Of a stretch of DNA of 45,363 nucleotides, positions 9,206-21,100 are shown piece after piece. The stretch is taken from NCBI GenBank assembly GCA_905250885.1, contig CAJNOQ010000609.1:1-45363 (forward strand), read 5' to 3'. The notes beneath the pieces were generated by a model. It did no database searches. It was not told the origin of the DNA and was given only the letters and a program-made list of their open reading frames with translations. The stretch comes from Didymodactylos carnosus (taxonomy: Eukaryota; Rotifera; Eurotatoria; Philodinida; Philodinidae). The translations under genes and the position numbers were made by a program. The first letter of the stretch is position 1, and the number at the start of each line of letters is the position of its first letter.

Positions 9206-11263
9206 TATTTTCCAGTATCCTTTTCCAGTTGACACTGTTTTTGGACGAATTTTCGTACACATTTCATTGTCAACCCTTATTGTGATGTTTTTTAGTTGGT
9301 GGTTTTTTTGAATGTTTTTTTTGCTGTGCACAATTCATATTGAGCATGTGGCGGATCACTGTAGGAAAACGGCAGTCATAATTTGCCCTACATTTCGTGA
9401 CTTTGCTGTAAAATTAAAACCTCATTTACAGATAATCTGCCTCTGCGCTGTCATGAAAAACACATCAGTTGTCTTCGATAGCCATCAGAGCCCACTTAGA
9501 ACCGCTAAACGCAGCCCAGAAACTTGCTTCTCGTATAGTGAAAAAAAACGACTTTTACGTATTTGTGAGAAATTCAGCACATCAGGACAGCTCTCTCTTG
9601 ATCTCGTCTATTGACAATCTCTGATGTGAGACGAGATATTTCACTCGAGATACACCGCTACTTAGTTACATATTCTTTCTGTTCAGTCTTTAGAACTTTT
9701 CTTTTGGTAAGAACCGTAAAAATTGGACGTAAAAACAATGAAATAAACTTTCTAAGTGGGTATAACTTGATAACAATGTCTCTCTTTTTTGTTGATTTAA
9801 GAGATTTTCTTTATAATCAAAATATTAAAAAATCCCAATTTTCCACTATTACTGTGTATTGATCGTTATTAGTTATATTTCTGTTCTTTTTTAGTTGTTC
9901 TTTGTATTAGTTCTTAAAACATGTCTTGTTGTTAGGTTACTCTGTTTCTGTAATAATGTTTCATGGATCTGATCTTTAACTAGTTCTCTTTACTATATCT
10001 TTGCTATATTGGCAAAAATAAATAAATTGCAATGAATGAATGAATGTATCAAATTTTAAAGGCCTTACCCAAGCTTGTAAGTTATAGCTTTTTACGCGAT
10101 AGATTAATAAAATAATAGTTTTTTTATAAAAAGTTGCATACTGTTTACGATTATAAAGTAAAATTATCACATATAACCCTGAAAGTTTTGTTTACAGGAA
10201 ATAACTGTCGATTATAACACAGGGCCAATGTGTATATATGAAAGAAAAATAGAGCAGAGCGTCAAAAACATAGAAATAGAAAAATTAACTTTTATCCGTG
10301 ATAAATCTCACATTTTAAAACGAACTCAAACAAGAGCGCATCATTTGTTACTCGTAAACGCTAGACTAATACGATTATTTTCATAATCACACTTTTGTTT
10401 TGCATTGTTGTGTTAATAAATTGAGTAATATCGAATGGCCATGGTAAGGTATGCTTCTAATTAATCAATTATAGAGTGTAGGGTATATTTTTACCTAGTT
10501 ATTCTTTTATAATAAAACAAGTTTATAAATTATGAATGTACCATTCTTAGGTTGTTCAAAACTTATTATTATTATTAATTGTATGTCAACAAATCACCCA
10601 CATCAAAGTCACAGAAAGTGACTCGGACATACTAAATTTATCTACTAAAGATTTGACTTTGTTATTTGAACAAGCGATGATTAGAAAATTATCTGTCAAT
10701 ATTAGTGAACAGACCAGTTGTGAGTATTTCAATGTATATTACAGGCATAATTCGATCAGATTTTTTAAGGCTCCTTCTCCTGGCAGAAACGTATCTCAGG
10801 AACTGAAAGTCTGCTGTAGACCAAACTTTCAGGGAATGTTCACCTTATGACTGTACTCTTTTCGCACAATTTTGGTGAAATCATCTGTCACCGTTTCAGA
10901 GATGTCGCTCAATTATGGGTTAAAATGAAGCTGTTCATAGCTGCAAGATTTCCCAGTAACCAAGCATCATGAAGAGCTCGGGAGGATCTCAAAATGACGA
11001 AAACACATGTGGCTAGGGGCTAATAGAGTCCGCGTTTTGATATTTTACTATTCAGAATAATAGGCAGCGTCAAATGCCCAAAATTCGAAAAATTGTCATT
11101 AACTTGCACAAAGATATTTTTCTAACCACAAATCTGGACTCAAAATCAAAAGTCGGCCTCTGTTAGCCTCCAGCCACTTATGTTGACTTCATTTAAGATC
11201 AATCTAAACTCTTTGCGTCGCTCCGTTACCGAGAAATCGTACACCTATGAAGCTGTGTGAACG
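9206..11263. other. Repeat-poor region without confident genes
   Basis: Frames of 64-100 codons (9312-9614, 9611-9862, 10653-10850) lack splice context, Cys/His motifs or hydrophobic segments that would support a gene. A short AATG run lies near 10032-10046. Nothing else recognised. Confidence 0.3.
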
Positions 11264-11311
11264 CGCAGTTCGCTTTTGACATAAATTTATGACAAAAGCG
11301 AACTTCGCGCT
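11264..11311. repeat. Near-perfect palindrome
   Basis: GTTCGCTTTTG, A, CATAAATTTATG, A, CAAAAGCGAAC forms a palindrome broken only by A/A at two symmetric positions, with GCGC-containing outer flanks that partly pair. It would extrude as a cruciform or hairpin. Confidence 0.6.
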
Positions 11312-11329
11312 AGTGTACGATGCATATTT

Positions 11330-11432
11330 TAGGGCTTTTATTTAAAATACTTATAACTTTTGGTTAGAACATTGCCTGGAGTTAGGAGACGTCTGATTTT
11401 GATTAGAAACGTTCGTTTTACAACCTAGTTGC
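11330..11432 (+). repeat. Dispersed repeat, copy A
   Basis: The segment around AACTTTTGGTTAGAACATTG and GATTTTGATTAGAAACGTT resembles, in inverted orientation, 13530-13620, where the minus strand reads AACTTTTTGATGCAAGGTC and TATTTTGATTAGAAACGTT. The pair may be the outer arms of an old element of about 2.3 kb into which the hAT-like MITE at 12860-13354 later inserted. Confidence 0.4.
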
Positions 11433-12594
11433 GTTAGAGCTACTTTTTCTCTCGATTCTATATTGATAACACACAGTTAGTAGAAAAGTCAGTCTTTCAG
11501 CGCTTCTGACAAACTTGCTGAAAAACTTGCAGAAATCTTTGATGAAGGTCGTAGTAACACGGATTCAGATAGCAGATACCTTGGGCTATGCAGCAATGTG
11601 CGTACTACGCACTGCATAGGTCAATACTGACTTTTTTACAAAAATCTCATATTTCTGACAGAGGTGGGGGGAGGGCGATGGTTAAATTGATCTACGAGCC
11701 ATTGCACGATAGCAGCGACCGAGCGTGCTCAATTTTTTTTTAAAATTTAATTCTGATTTCCTCAGTTTGTAGCCCTACTAAAGTTGAATATATTCTGAAA
11801 TTTTTAGCCTTTAGCGGTGTTTCATTGATCGGGAACAAATTTTTTATCCCGACACATCACTCTATTCCACACGTTTTATGACTTTTTGTATGATTTGACG
11901 TTATTCACCAATAACGTTTCCAATCGAGATTTTTGGTAGGTATATACTAGACAACGAGTAGTGCACATCTACCGACTCGAAAAATTTTTTAAAAGAATAA
12001 CATATTGAACCATGAAATTCTGCATCGATTGGTATAGTTTTTACTACTACAGATTGTATACTCAAGACTCTAGTCGACGTTAATCATCCAACATTATCCG
12101 TTTTATTCTCAATTGGGGTTCTTTATGGTGAGGATAGAACGAATGAGGCTAAGAAAGGTGTAGTTTTGTAGAACTCATTTCGGGCTACAAAATAGCTATC
12201 TTCATTTTTTTCTGAACACACATCATAAACGAAATGGCGGTTTATAATGACGCAAACCTAAGTAAACCACGCACTACATTCTGTAAATATTTTAACATGG
12301 CTAAATGAAAAAGATTGCCAATGTGAAAATAATGCAGAATATATAGTTTCAGATTCGCTATCGAATGAGACTGATTTAAGCCAGAATAAAATTACGCTTC
12401 CTTCAAAAACCCGCTTTCTGACCATCAGGTTTTCTGGAAAACCTTTCAAATTTTCTTTTCTATACAGTCTGATAGGGTAAAATATTCTGAGTAAAACGGT
12501 ATATCGCTCAAAATTTTCTGATCGTTTTCAACGATGTACGGGATTCGAGATTTAGCTGGGTAAACCACCCTCTAGCAAAAGCGGGTTTTTGGAA
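11433..12594. other. Intergenic or old repeat interior
   Basis: Lies between the two inverted copies of the dispersed repeat. No coding similarity was seen; the short minus-strand frame 12258-12449 has no support. Confidence 0.3.
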
Positions 12595-12622
12595 AATTGA
12601 CTTCTCTATAGAGAAGTCAATT
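12595..12622. repeat. Perfect 28-bp palindrome
   Basis: AATTGACTTCTCTA is followed immediately by its exact reverse complement TAGAGAAGTCAATT, with no loop. It is followed by an alternating TA run (about 12622-12645). Candidate recombination or transposon-junction site. Confidence 0.8.
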
Positions 12623-12859
12623 ATATATATACTATATATATACTAATGTTGTAAAATTTTATTTAATAAAATTAAAATAATTAATAAAAATAAAACATTT
12701 TAATTATTATATTTAGACAAGTTTAAAAACGAGATGAATACAAATGTTTGATTTTAAATACATCTAATGGCTTATCTAAAATTGTATTTTATGTCTGGAT
12801 TAATACAAAACCTATACGCAAGAGATTTTCGATCAAAAAATTGATTTTGAGATACGTAC

Positions 12860-13354
12860 CAAGGCTCGAAACAGGCCGACACTTTTGAGGCCTGGTCTGC
12901 CTGCGTCCGGCCTGTGATGTTTAGATCTGCCTGGGCCTGTCGATAAATTTCCTGGGCCTTGCTTGTCTGCCTGCTATTGTTCTCGGCGTACCCTGGCCAG
13001 GTCTGTAGAAGCCTGGTCATTTTTCAATAAACAAAATGTACAAATAATAGTAACATAGGATGAAAAGAAAAGTGACAGATAATTAAACAATATATCTGAG
13101 TAAAAAAATTTGGTTTTTGTTCAAGTATTTTCTGAACTGATCTAACTAACAAGATATCCTCAACCGTGTCAGGATTTAGTGATGCACGGCGTTCATTAAT
13201 AACCAGGCTAGGCCGCCTGGTGTTTTCAAAGGTCTGTCTGAATCTATTTGAGTTTAGGCCTGGTCTGCCTTAGCCTGGTGCAGGCCGAAAATTTGTAGCC
13301 TGGTCTGTCTGTAACAGGCAGACAGGTAGGCTGCCTGGCCTGATTCGAGCCCTG
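12860..13354. mobile_element. hAT-like MITE with 8-bp target duplication
   Basis: The element is bounded by 18-bp inverted ends CAAGGCTCGAAACAGGCC (12860) and CAGGGCTCGAATCAGGCC (minus strand from 13354), 16 of 18 matching. Identical 8-bp direct repeats ATACGTAC lie at 12852-12859 and 13355-13362. The CAGGG-type end and 8-bp duplication are hallmarks of hAT transposons. The 495-bp interior has no transposase, but carries about seventeen GCCTG/CAGGC words on both strands, concentrated in the two subterminal parts. These probably iterate the transposase-binding motif at the tips. The minus-strand frame across 12772-13020 is a by-product of this repetition. Confidence 0.9.
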
Positions 13355-13529
13355 ATACGTACATGGTCAGATAGTCTAAAGTGTCGATTTTCAGAATCTG
13401 TATCGCTTTTGGTTATAAAAGTGGTTTTTGCGGATTTTGAGCAAGTTTCCTAGGAGCCTCGAACAACCGGGTCTTCAAATAATAGTTTTTCCTGGATACT
13501 TATGTAATTAAAATTTTTCTGACACAGAT

Positions 13530-13620
13530 TTGTAGAGCAAACGTTTCTAATCAAAATACGACTTCGCACAACTCTGAATGACCTTGCATCAAAAAGTTAC
13601 AGGCATTTTGTGGAAGTTCT
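13530..13620 (-). repeat. Dispersed repeat, copy B (inverted relative to 11330-11432)
   Basis: The minus strand carries GATTAGAAACGTTTGCTCTAC and a nearby TAACTTTTTGATG segment matching copy A at 11330-11432 with moderate divergence. See that entry. Confidence 0.4.
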
Positions 13621-13926
13621 AAAACTGAGCATTTTATACAGCGTTTAATACAGCATTTTTTCTACATAAAAGTTATACCTGAAGTGTGTCCCAAGATTTT
13701 GAATAGCAGTTTGTTGTAGAAAGTTCATTCTTTTTTTGTTTAAAAGAGGAAAAGAAACTACATGGACTGACCAGCGTCGATTTCTGAATTAGGTTTTAGT
13801 AGAACGACCGGGGGGTTTAAGTAGAACGACCAGAACTAATTGTTTTTTCAGAAGAGTTTTTTCATAAAATGAAGACTCAGGATGAACAAATAGTTAGTTT
13901 TTAACTAGAATAAATATTTATTCTAG
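13621..13926. other. Region upstream of the peroxidase, no signal-peptide exon found
   Basis: Contains a short direct repeat TAGTAGAACGACC / AAGTAGAACGACC (about 13798 and 13820). No ATG followed by a hydrophobic leader and a donor was seen here, although the first recognisable peroxidase exon opens with an acceptor (TATTCTAG ending 13926). Confidence 0.35.
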
Positions 13927-16513
13927 TTGATACTTATCCATTAACTGGTTTAGAACATCATAATCAAATATCAGCAAACTCTATTGAAATTGCAAAACAG
14001 TCTGAATTAGCATTAATGGTATCCAAACAATTATTAACGTAACTAGAAGTGTATTTTGAAAAAATAGATTTTCATATTAATTTATTTGTTCAGGAAAAAT
14101 TATATTAAAATTGCAGCAGCAAGACTTATTGAATACGGTGATGTTCGTCCCTCACCTACTATAAAAACATTATCAAAATTAACAGCACCAACTCAAAATT
14201 GTCCGTTTAAGAAAAATATTAAATGTAATATACAAGAGAAGTATCGAACAATCGATGGATCGTGTAATAATATAAAGAGACCGTGGCTAGGCAAGTCAAA
14301 TACACCATTTAAACGATGGTTAACACCGTTCTATGATGATGGTAAGTAATAAGGATCTATCTCAATTAGATATAATTTTTATTAAAATCATTTTAAGGAT
14401 TGGATTCACCACGTTTATTGGGAATATCGGGTCGTTTACCAAATGCCAGACACATTTCACTTACCGTTCATCGTTCAATGACATCAAAAATAATTGTTGA
14501 ACAAAATGCGACTAATTTGTTTGTTATATTTGGACAATTTATTGCACACGATCTTATTTCAACAGCTGCTGGAACAGGTACTGTTATATTCAAAGATAGA
14601 CAATGATAATCATTAAATTAATTCTAGATATAAATGGAAGATCTGTAAGATGTATATGTAACAAAATTAATAGACTTTGTATAAATATTCCAAGACCTAA
14701 CAATGATACATTGAATATTGATCAAAAGTGTATGGTTGTGGCAAGAAACGCTGCTAGCTTTCCGACTGTAGACTGTAAATTAGGACATCGCGAACAATTA
14801 AATTTAATAACAGCATATTTAGATTTATCGCAAGTATATGGTTCAAATCAGCATACTACCAATGATTTGCGACTATTTAAAGGCGGTTCGTTTTACATTC
14901 TCTGTTTACTATTAATTATTTTTATCGTATAATCTGTTCATTTAGGTCAATTAAAAGCAACAAAATTTCAGAATCGAACTTATCTCTCACATTTATCATT
15001 AAACTCTTGTATGGATGATAAACAAGGACAATTATGTTTTAAAAGTGGAGATGGTCGTACAAATGAAAATATGGGATTAGCTTCATTACATACAATGTTT
15101 CATCGTGAACATAATAGAATAGCACATAAATTAAGTCAAATAAATTCAATGTGGAATGATGAACTATTATTTCATGAAACAAGACGAATTGTTACAGCTC
15201 AATATCAACATATTATTTATAATGAATGGTTACCAGTACTGTTAGGTAAAATATTAATATTAGATACATGAGATAAATTTATAATGTTGATGATTTATTT
15301 TCAGGTAAAAGAATCTGGATAAACACTGATTTAAAACCATTAATAAATGGATATCATATGAAGTATGATGAAAAAGTAGGTTTCTAATTTATAATAAATT
15401 TATATTAACATGTAGAACAAAATAATTTTTATTTCTAGATTGATTCAAGTATTTCTAATGAATTTGCTACAGCCGTATTTCGATTTGGTCATTCCATGGT
15501 GACATCAACAATGTCCAAAGTGACATACCGATATTTTCTGTATAAAAATTTAACATTTTCAAATATATCATTCAGAAATAAAGAAGCCTATTTGTGTGTA
15601 CACAATGATATTCATCTTCTAATATTCTAAAATAATTTATGATTTTAGAGATAATGGTTTAGATGGAATATTGTTGGGAATGGTGGTAATATATCAAATA
15701 TTAAGATAAAATTGATATTAAATAATTGAAATTTGTTTCTTTTACTAGACAGATCATGGTGAAAAATCAGATGCTATTATGACAAAACAAATACAACAAC
15801 ATCTATTTGAAACCAAGGATGTTAATAGTACGTAAAAGAATGTAATCTTTTTTTGTATTGAAACCTAAGATTTCTAAAATTTGAACATCTTTACGATGTT
15901 TAATTATTTTAAAATGAAAGTATATCATGTTTAATTTCACTTTTTCCTGTACAAAACAGAATATTATCTTAGGTCAAACAAAAAGATTTGATTTGGCAGC
16001 ATTGAATATAATTCGTGGACGAGATCACGGTATTGGACCCTACATTGCATATCGTCGATTTTGTCGTTTATCAGTGCCAAAATCATTCAGTACACTTAAC
16101 CATTTGTTGAAAGTTTATAAGTGAGTTTGATTAATCCCTCTGATAATTAACAAAAATATCTGGTATATGTAAATAATTTCAGAAATGTTGAAGATATCGA
16201 TTTATTTACGGGATTATTGACAGAAAATCCCTTGCCAAACGCAATTGTCGGTCCTACATTGGGTTGTTTATTAGCCAGACAATTTCAAGATTTAAAACGT
16301 GGTGATCGATATTTTTATGAAAATGGTCAGTTTGACTTAATTAAATTCACAACTAATCAGTTAAATGACATACGTACCGTTTCATTATCATCTATTTTAT
16401 GTAATACAATACCCGATCTATTGACTATACCGACGAGATCATTTTTATTAAATACAAAAACAATGAATTGTCAGAAAATAAAAAAATTGAATCTTTTTCA
16501 CTGGAAAACTTGA
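13927..16513 (+). CDS. Animal haem peroxidase (peroxidasin/chorion-peroxidase-like), 5' end not found
   Basis: Haem enzyme oxidising substrates with hydrogen peroxide; family members are usually secreted. Joining exons 13927-14038, 14094-14341, 14398-14577, 14628-14885, 14946-15245, 15305-15375, 15439-15593, 15649-15685, 15749-15827, 15973-16120 and 16183-16513 gives one open frame of 638 residues to TGA, all GT-AG. Family landmarks in order: TIDGSCNN and TPFKRWL (about residues 85-115); FGQFIAHDL with distal His (about 171); SQVYGSN; SGDGRTNEN with the catalytic Arg and haem-ester Glu (about 300); HREHNRIAH; FRFGH with the proximal His (about 405); DLAALNIIRGRDHGIGPY (about 485). The Asp normally preceding the distal His (DHD, covalent haem link) is Ala. 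No signal peptide is present; the first exon begins behind an acceptor, so a 5' exon is missing or displaced. AATAAA-like signals follow at about 16562-16573. Confidence 0.88.
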
Positions 16514-16861
16514 TAGATGTCTTTCTGTTAATCTTGTTATACACGCTGTTATAAAATGTTATAAAATAAAATAATCAACAGATCAACTATGTAACAATGA
16601 CTCATTCATTTGAGATTGGCTTTTCTCCTTTGTTTCATTTACACCATTTTTTTATTATTAAAAAGGAACACTTTGTTCATGTTCTAAACCGATTAATTTT
16701 TTAAACAATCAACCACTAGAAAAAAAGTCCAGATGCCTGAAAGACATGAATAAATAACAGCATTGATCTTAATGGTTAATTACTCTGAATATGATAAATG
16801 TGGATTTGAATTTATTCAATTAAAGCACAGAAATGTGTACTGTTGAGGTTTTAAGACTTTG
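16514..16861. other. 3' flank of peroxidase
   Basis: Holds probable polyadenylation signals (AAAATAAAATAA near 16562) and otherwise AT-rich sequence without recognisable features up to the LINE tail. Confidence 0.4.
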
Positions 16862-17760
16862 ATTGATTGATTGATTTATATTTTAGTAGCCCCAAGTAGA
16901 TGATAGATAGTGAAAAAAAGGAACACAAATATACATCTATTACATAAACAAAAACAAAACAAAAACACGCTACTAGGAAGGCAAAAAAAGTTCTGAGAAC
17001 CTGTAAACTTTGCCACCTTGTTTTAAAACGATTAAAGCTCAGGGTAGTTCTTCAGCTTTGTTTTAAACGATTTTATTGTGGGTGATGTAACAACAGCTTC
17101 GGGAAGGGTTAAATTTCAGTCTCGGGCCGTTTGGCAGATAAATGATTGTAGAACGGTTCCTGTTCTAGCAAAGAGAATTTCTACTATTCTCGAATGATTA
17201 AGACGGCTTGATCTTCTAGATTGGTCGTATTGGATAAGGTTCAGTCTAGATAGAGGAGAGAGGCCGGTAACGATTTTGTAAAAGTATATAAGATGAAAGT
17301 ATTTTCATCTTACTTCAAGTAGAGGCAGATTCAATCTTCTAACTAAATTCTGACCGGGAGTGGAAAAGTTTCGAATAACCATATGGACTGCTAGATGTTG
17401 GACGGACTCGAGACGAGACACCCGGGTGGTGAAAGCGGTGTCATACAAGGCACAGGCATAATCTAGTTTACTCCGGATACAATTCTTATAGATTTGAAGA
17501 CGGATATGAGCAGGTGCTTGTTTAAACTGTCTATACATAGCGCCAAGGCGTTGCCGACAGGTTCGCACAAGTTTTACTATATGATCTCGCCATCTCAGTT
17601 TACAGCTTATTTCGAGCCCTAGTAGAAATAAGGCTTTCCTCGCGCTTTATATTAGAGCCATCCGGTAAGATAAATTTGAAATTATTTGCTTTACCAGGGG
17701 TATTAGAAACGAACATCCACGCGCAAGACTGATACTAATGATATCGTTTTGACGTTAATG
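16862..17760 (-). mobile_element. Dead 3' fragment of a non-LTR retrotransposon (LINE)
   Basis: The minus strand encodes the C-terminal end of a LINE reverse transcriptase in pieces: MFVSNTPGKANN-FKFILPDG, LGLEISCKLRWRDHIVKLVR, YKNCIRSKLDYACALYD, then KIVTGLSPLSRLNLIQYD, SRLNHSRIVEILFARTG and LTLPEAVVTSPTIKSFKTK. This order is typical of jockey/CR1/L2-like elements. It is inactive: a frameshift separates SNIKREES from LGLEIS, a stop follows LLEVR, and the Trp of the usual RD-W-N motif is TGA. The element's 3' end reads into an (ATCA)n tail at about 16862-16875 (GATT repeats on the plus strand), as is common for this group. It is 5'-truncated near 17760. Confidence 0.8.
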
Positions 17761-18112
17761 AATGTGTAAGTCTAAATATAAGCGATTACAGTGGTGTAAA
17801 TCCCCATACTGCCGTCTTTCACCTATTATTCCAAAAAAGAGATTCAGACTCCTACAGATAATTATTATAATCAATAACTCAGCCGTTGTTTGGCTTGCTC
17901 CAACCACGACAAATAGCAAATTTATGACAAATTATAGCAACAACAAGTGATTCTGATGAGAAGCAGGATGAGATTTATTTGAGATATAAAACATATTTTA
18001 TAGACCGCGTAGAAAAATAGTACGAAAAAAAGCGATACATTGGTCACTGTACAAATATGATAAAATAGGTTACTGCAACATTATTTGCTAATTTAAATAT
18101 CAAAAGGTAAAC
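17761..18112. other. Intergenic between LINE fragment and IFT80 3' end
   Basis: No gene recognised. It should contain the 3'UTR of the minus-strand IFT80, whose stop codon is at 18115-18113. Confidence 0.35.
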
Positions 18113-21100
18113 TTAATCAAGTATCCTTAATGTACTTGTTTCTCCTAATTCTCTTTTTAATTTAACATTAATTTTATTCCAATCAACATCGGTCTAAAAT
18201 ACGTAGCACATTGTGATTTTCCAATTAAGATAACAAGTTAAACTTACGGTTTTCATTGCCTGCAAATATTTTGGGTTCGTTTCTTTTTTCCCACCACCAT
18301 AGTCTTGCAGATATTTTTGTCTATAACCGACAACAATATCCAAGTATTGAGTATGACGTTGCGATAAATCAATTGCACTTGAAAAATATTAAACCATATG
18401 AATGAAGGTAGCTCAAGGTTTCTCGTGTTTGAAGAAAAGGAAGAAGACTAAATATTAAGCTAGTATCTTTATTTAATGGCAGGAAGAACATAAATTTTCT
18501 TGGTGTATAGAACAGAAAAAGTTAACAGTAAAGGAGACAATGTTCAATCAAGTCAATGTACTATCCAGTTCAAAACATAAGGCCCGTGGATGTCTTTTGA
18601 ATAACCTTTGATAGGAATGTGATAGAGACTAGCGATTTTCATCATTCGAAAGAAGAGACTTTAAAGCATGTTTTCATCAGCAGAAATCTTTCTAGAAGAG
18701 TTTCTTAAAATAGGTTTTCTAGGAGTCCTTTGGTAAACCGGTTGTGTTTCAGAAACTTCCAATAGGATTACATTGATTTCTTTTATGGGCTGATATCCCA
18801 GAATGTCTTCTTCAAAATGGGAGTCAAGCGAGAGCTTAATTTTCAGTGGTTTGGGTATAGTGTCGAATTTCCTTCGAGTCCCACGACTTATACCTCGCGA
18901 CTATTGGTAATCTCGAAAACGGGTGGACTATAGCTAATCAATCATGCGGAGTCTTGTGAAAATAATTGTTTTTAGAAAAAGATTGTAAAAACTAACGAAC
19001 GCCACGTTTTTCGAAAATTAGGAATTTCTGTGTGTTTTCATCTAATATCAAAAAACTCAATATTCACTCAAAAAACACTAGAACGAGTGCTAAACCTCAG
19101 AATGTACAGTATTTGGACAATTTTATATTCTATTTATAATAAATCTACAAAGACGAGTTTAAAGAACCCACGGTTTTTCTAAAGAGCTTCTGGAAAGCTT
19201 CTGGACAATAACATGTTTTTTCAATTTGTTTGATCTTATAACTATGTCTGGCTACTAAAATTAATCATATCCTGAAGTTTTGAACTCGTTCTGCTGTATT
19301 CTGAGTGAATATTGAGTTTTTAATATTAGATGAAAACAAGCAAAAATTTCTAGTTTTCGAAAAACGTGGCTTTCATTATCGTTTAAAATCTTTTTCTAAT
19401 AACAAATATTTCCACAAGACCCAATTTAGACCCAATTTACTGATGATGAATCGGCTAATTAGACACGTTTAATTTGTTTGTTTTAACTAAATTAATGTGT
19501 GTAATTTGGCTGCTAGTATGCAAAATTCTAAAAACTATTCAGCTCATTTCACTTAAAAAATTGACAGTCATAGTTTCATCATACCGATCCCAGTTGTGCT
19601 GATTAATGTGAAGCATAATAGCATGTAATGGTTTGTTTCCTTGAAGATAATATCCCTCAGCTTCTTGGATATTTCCACCGGTCAACAACGCTAACTCTGC
19701 GTCTCTTTCTTCTTTGGTTGGTATAGAGCGTAACTGTTGCAAACAGTAGACCATTTCTGTCTAAATATAATAGCATTCTGCATATGACCGTTCCTCTAAT
19801 AAAAAAAAAGAAGAATTACTTCCGATAATTGTGCAAAAGCATTTTCAGCTGAATCAAAATCATGATTATACAATGATATGATACCAATTAATGCATAGAT
19901 TGTATCATCCTAAATAAAATAGCAAAATATTGTATTGAATATTGTTTGTAATAAATAAAAAAACAGACGGTTATATATTGACATAATTGTAATGCATCTT
20001 CTGCACGATTAGATGCTAATAGATCAAGACACAATTCATAATAGACAGGTATTGAACATTGTATAAGTGCCCCGGTTGATTTTCTTATTGTTATATTACT
20101 ACTGAGAAAATCCGATATCGATGGATTCTTTCCAAAGTCACTAGACAAAATAATGGACGTTAATATAATTCAATTTTTTTATTATCCAATATTTATACCT
20201 GGAATCTAAATGATAAATTGTTTTTTGAACAAGATTTGGCTGAATAAAAACAACATTTGGATATAACCATATGTTTAACTTTCCATCTGCTATTCCTGCT
20301 ACCATAGAATTTTTGTCATTCCACCGAAAACTTCCAATAGTCGTACCTAGAAACGTTTTATGACCCTTTCTGTTCGTCTCTCTCTTTCTCTTTCTGCGTA
20401 CAAGTTAACTTACATAATTTTCTTATTCGCTGATTCATTGTCTGTTGGTTATTTGATCTCACGAGCATTATAAATAAATCTTGAAATTTATCGGCAAACG
20501 CTAATTTTCGTTCATTTTGTGTGCCGGTTTGATCAAGTGCAATTTGTATTACTTCATACTGTAAAAATTTTTAAAAAAACTAATACTCAAAAAAATAATG
20601 TCATTTCTAGGTTTACCGAATGTGATAGAGGTTTTCCATCGCCAATCGCTTTTCCGCTAATATCCAAGAATATGATTGCTATAAAAAGTGAAAATAGAGA
20701 TGATTAACTTTTTTTTACAAATAGAGAAGACAGTTGCTTACATTTTATATCTGTTGAATCTCGAATGGCGATCGTATCTGAACTCAATGATACTGTATTC
20801 ATATTAATCGAATCTGATTTTGTCGAGTTTAATTTTGGAGTTGATACAAGCCGACCTTCATAAGAATAGATTAATAAATTAATACCATCTGACAATAAAA
20901 AATATCTAAATCAAATATGAGAGTAATACAAAGATTTGTCTTTATCATCCGTTTTACTTTTCTGCTTGAACAATTAAACTCATGGGCATATCACGTAAAT
21001 CAAATGTTGCCGGATGACCAAATGATTTACAACTAGAAACAAAAAAAGAAAAAGAAAATGATGATTTTTGGTGATCAATTTTATCAAATCTTACTTGTAT

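Noticed and set aside
12772-13020. 82-codon minus-strand frame
   Set aside because: It reads through the GCCTG word repeats of the hAT-like MITE; the Gln/Ala pattern comes from the repeat.
15960-15972. Alternative acceptor (CAG at 15957-15959) for the tenth peroxidase exon
   Set aside because: Using it shifts the frame away from QTKRFDLAALN; the downstream TTAG acceptor at 15972 keeps the frame.
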